7,463 nt of DNA from Gammaproteobacteria bacterium (lineage in GTDB: Bacteria > Pseudomonadota > Gammaproteobacteria > Pseudomonadales > Azotimanducaceae): the NCBI GenBank assembly GCA_002708205.1, contig PAMR01000001.1:140276-147738 (forward strand). Direction: 5' to 3'. The translations under genes and the position numbers were made by a program. This document shows, in pieces, positions 6,565-7,463 of this stretch; position 1 is the stretch's first letter, and the number at the start of each line of letters is the position of its first letter. The notes under the pieces were generated by a model that was given only the letters and a program-made list of their open reading frames with translations, had not been told where the DNA came from and ran no database searches.

Positions 6565-6598
6565 TCGATTAGATAGAAGATAGGATCGATTCAGAATA

Positions 6599-6618
6599 AA
6601 CCCCTTTTTCAAAGGGTT
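6599..6618 (+). terminator. Small hairpin after purD, possible weak terminator
   Basis: CCCTTT (6602-6607) pairs with AAAGGG (6611-6616) across a three-base loop. The outer AA/TT pairs extend it past one unpaired C. It lies 34 bases after the purD stop, where an operon end would be expected. No T-run follows on the + strand, so intrinsic termination would be inefficient. It could be a processing or attenuation structure, or chance. Confidence 0.3.
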
Positions 6619-6638
6619 AGCTGTTCGAAAAATATGCC

Positions 6639-6643
6639 AGGAG
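6639..6643 (+). promoter_or_regulatory. Ribosome binding site of the LLM oxidoreductase gene
   Basis: AGGAG lies five bases before the ATG at 6649, a good Shine-Dalgarno arrangement. Another in-frame ATG at 6634 would place this site inside the coding region and would add only MPGVK, so 6649 is preferred. Confidence 0.75.
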
Positions 6644-6648
6644 TCAAA

Positions 6649-7463
6649 ATGAAAATTGATGCTTCCGCCACTTCGAACATGTCAAATATTGGCGGCCATG
6701 CGCAACAACTAGAGGGATTGGGTTATGACGGCTTGCGTGTAGCGGAACTAAATCACGAACCGTTTATGCCTCTTGCGCTGGCTGCATCTCAGACTTCAAC
6801 GATAGAGTTAGTGACTTCTGTAGCTGTAGCTTTCGCAAGAAATCCGATGTCGTTAGCCATTCAAGCTCATGATCTGAATGCTTTCTCACGTGGCAGATTT
6901 CTTATGGGTATTGGCTCTCAAGTAAAACCGCATATCACACGTCGATTCAGTATGCCTTGGCATAAGGCAGCGCGTCAGATGCGAGAATTTATAGAAGCGA
7001 TGAATGCGATATTCGATTGTTGGTACGAGGGTAAAACACTGGATTATGTTGGTGAGTATTATCAACACACACTTATGCCGAAGACTTTTACACCGCAAAA
7101 CATCGAATTTGGTAGGCCGAAGGTGCTACTTTCAGCTACGGGACCTTTAATGACCAAGGTAGCGGCGGAACTCGCCGATGGCATGATCATGCATCCTTTT
7201 TCTTCAGAGAAATATATGTCTGAAGTCTCTATGCCTGCGATTCAAGAAGGCTTACGCAGAAGTGGAAGGACGCTCGATGAGTTCATAATCGACTATGCAC
7301 CCATGATCGCTACTGGTACGACGGAGGAGGAATTGAATACCTCGATTGCCGTGGTACGTGATCGGATCGCTTTTTATGGGTGTACCGTTGCCTACAAACC
7401 GGTATTAGACATACACGGTTGGGGGGAATTACAAGATGAGCTCATAGTTCTCAATAGACAACA
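6649..7463 (+). CDS. LLM-class flavin/F420-dependent oxidoreductase, TIGR03617-like (3' end outside window)
   Basis: The frame stays open from ATG 6649 to the window edge, giving 271 residues with no stop. The product is a luciferase-like monooxygenase-superfamily TIM barrel and resembles the TIGR03617 'F420-dependent oxidoreductase' family, best known from mycobacteria and other actinobacteria. Features seen are an MKIDAS start, LGYDGLRVAE (24-33), HEPFMPLALAASQT (36-49), TSVAVAFARNPMSLAIQAHDL (56-76), FSRGRFLMGIGSQVKPHI (79-96) with the cofactor-binding GIGSQVK, RRFSMPW (98-104), a YYQHTLMP stretch (137-144) and ELADGMIMHPF (174-184). Family members are usually about 320-340 residues, so roughly 50-70 are missing at the 3' end. 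Substrate is unknown. Whether F420 or FMN is used cannot be read from the sequence. It follows purD by 84 bases with its own good ribosome binding site and has no evident link to purine synthesis. Confidence 0.85.
   Translation, partial: MKIDASATSNMSNIGGHAQQLEGLGYDGLRVAELNHEPFMPLALAASQTSTIELVTSVAVAFARNPMSLAIQAHDLNAFSRGRFLMGIGSQVKPHITRRFSMPWHKAARQMREFIEAMNAIFDCWYEGKTLDYVGEYYQHTLMPKTFTPQNIEFGRPKVLLSATGPLMTKVAAELADGMIMHPFSSEKYMSEVSMPAIQEGLRRSGRTLDEFIIDYAPMIATGTTEEELNTSIAVVRDRIAFYGCTVAYKPVLDIHGWGELQDELIVLNRQ

Noticed and set aside
6565..6591. Repeated TCGATT hexamer after purD
   Set aside because: Two copies of a six-base word in a short spacer are expected by chance; no recombination or attachment-site context is seen.
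1..7463. Search for mobile elements, CRISPR arrays, tRNA/rRNA genes, toxin-antitoxin or defence genes
   Set aside because: No transposase, regularly spaced repeats, cloverleaf sequence or defence domain was seen; the window is nearly filled by housekeeping genes.

Overview
This window is an ordinary housekeeping locus with all recognised genes on the + strand. The order is dsbD-like (3' end only), aroQ, accB, prmA, dusB, purH, purD, then the 5' part of a luciferase-like flavin/F420 oxidoreductase gene. The order dsbD-aroQ-accB-(accC)-prmA-dusB-(fis)-purH-purD is characteristic of Gammaproteobacteria such as Pseudomonas, so a gammaproteobacterium, probably an uncultured free-living one, is the best guess. 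Base composition looks balanced by eye. Three of the six internal or complete genes start with TTG or GTG (prmA, dusB, purD), and each of these starts is fixed by an in-frame stop close upstream.

Region by region: 1-558 encodes the last membrane segments and the thioredoxin-like domain of a DsbD/ScsB-type disulfide reductase. Positions 559-691 are an AT-rich spacer with a plausible extended -10 promoter. Positions 692-2529 are a tight run of aroQ (shikimate pathway), accB (biotin carrier of acetyl-CoA carboxylase) and prmA (ribosomal protein L11 methyltransferase). Positions 2530-2688 are a spacer with a weak promoter candidate and two tiny ORFs of doubtful meaning. Positions 2689-6564 hold dusB (tRNA dihydrouridine synthase), purH and purD; purH and purD supply the last two steps to IMP and the second step of de novo purine synthesis. 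After an 84-base spacer with a small hairpin comes a gene absent from the classical locus, an LLM-class oxidoreductase that runs off the end of the window.

The notable points are departures from the expected synteny. The accC gene (biotin carboxylase) that normally follows accB is missing, with only 4 bases between accB and prmA. The fis gene that normally follows dusB is missing. A gene of an LLM family best known from F420-using actinobacteria sits after purD. The DsbD C-terminal domain is of the WCITC type rather than the E. coli WCVAC type. I found no mobile element, CRISPR array, tRNA, rRNA or defence system, and nothing that amounts to a new multi-gene system.
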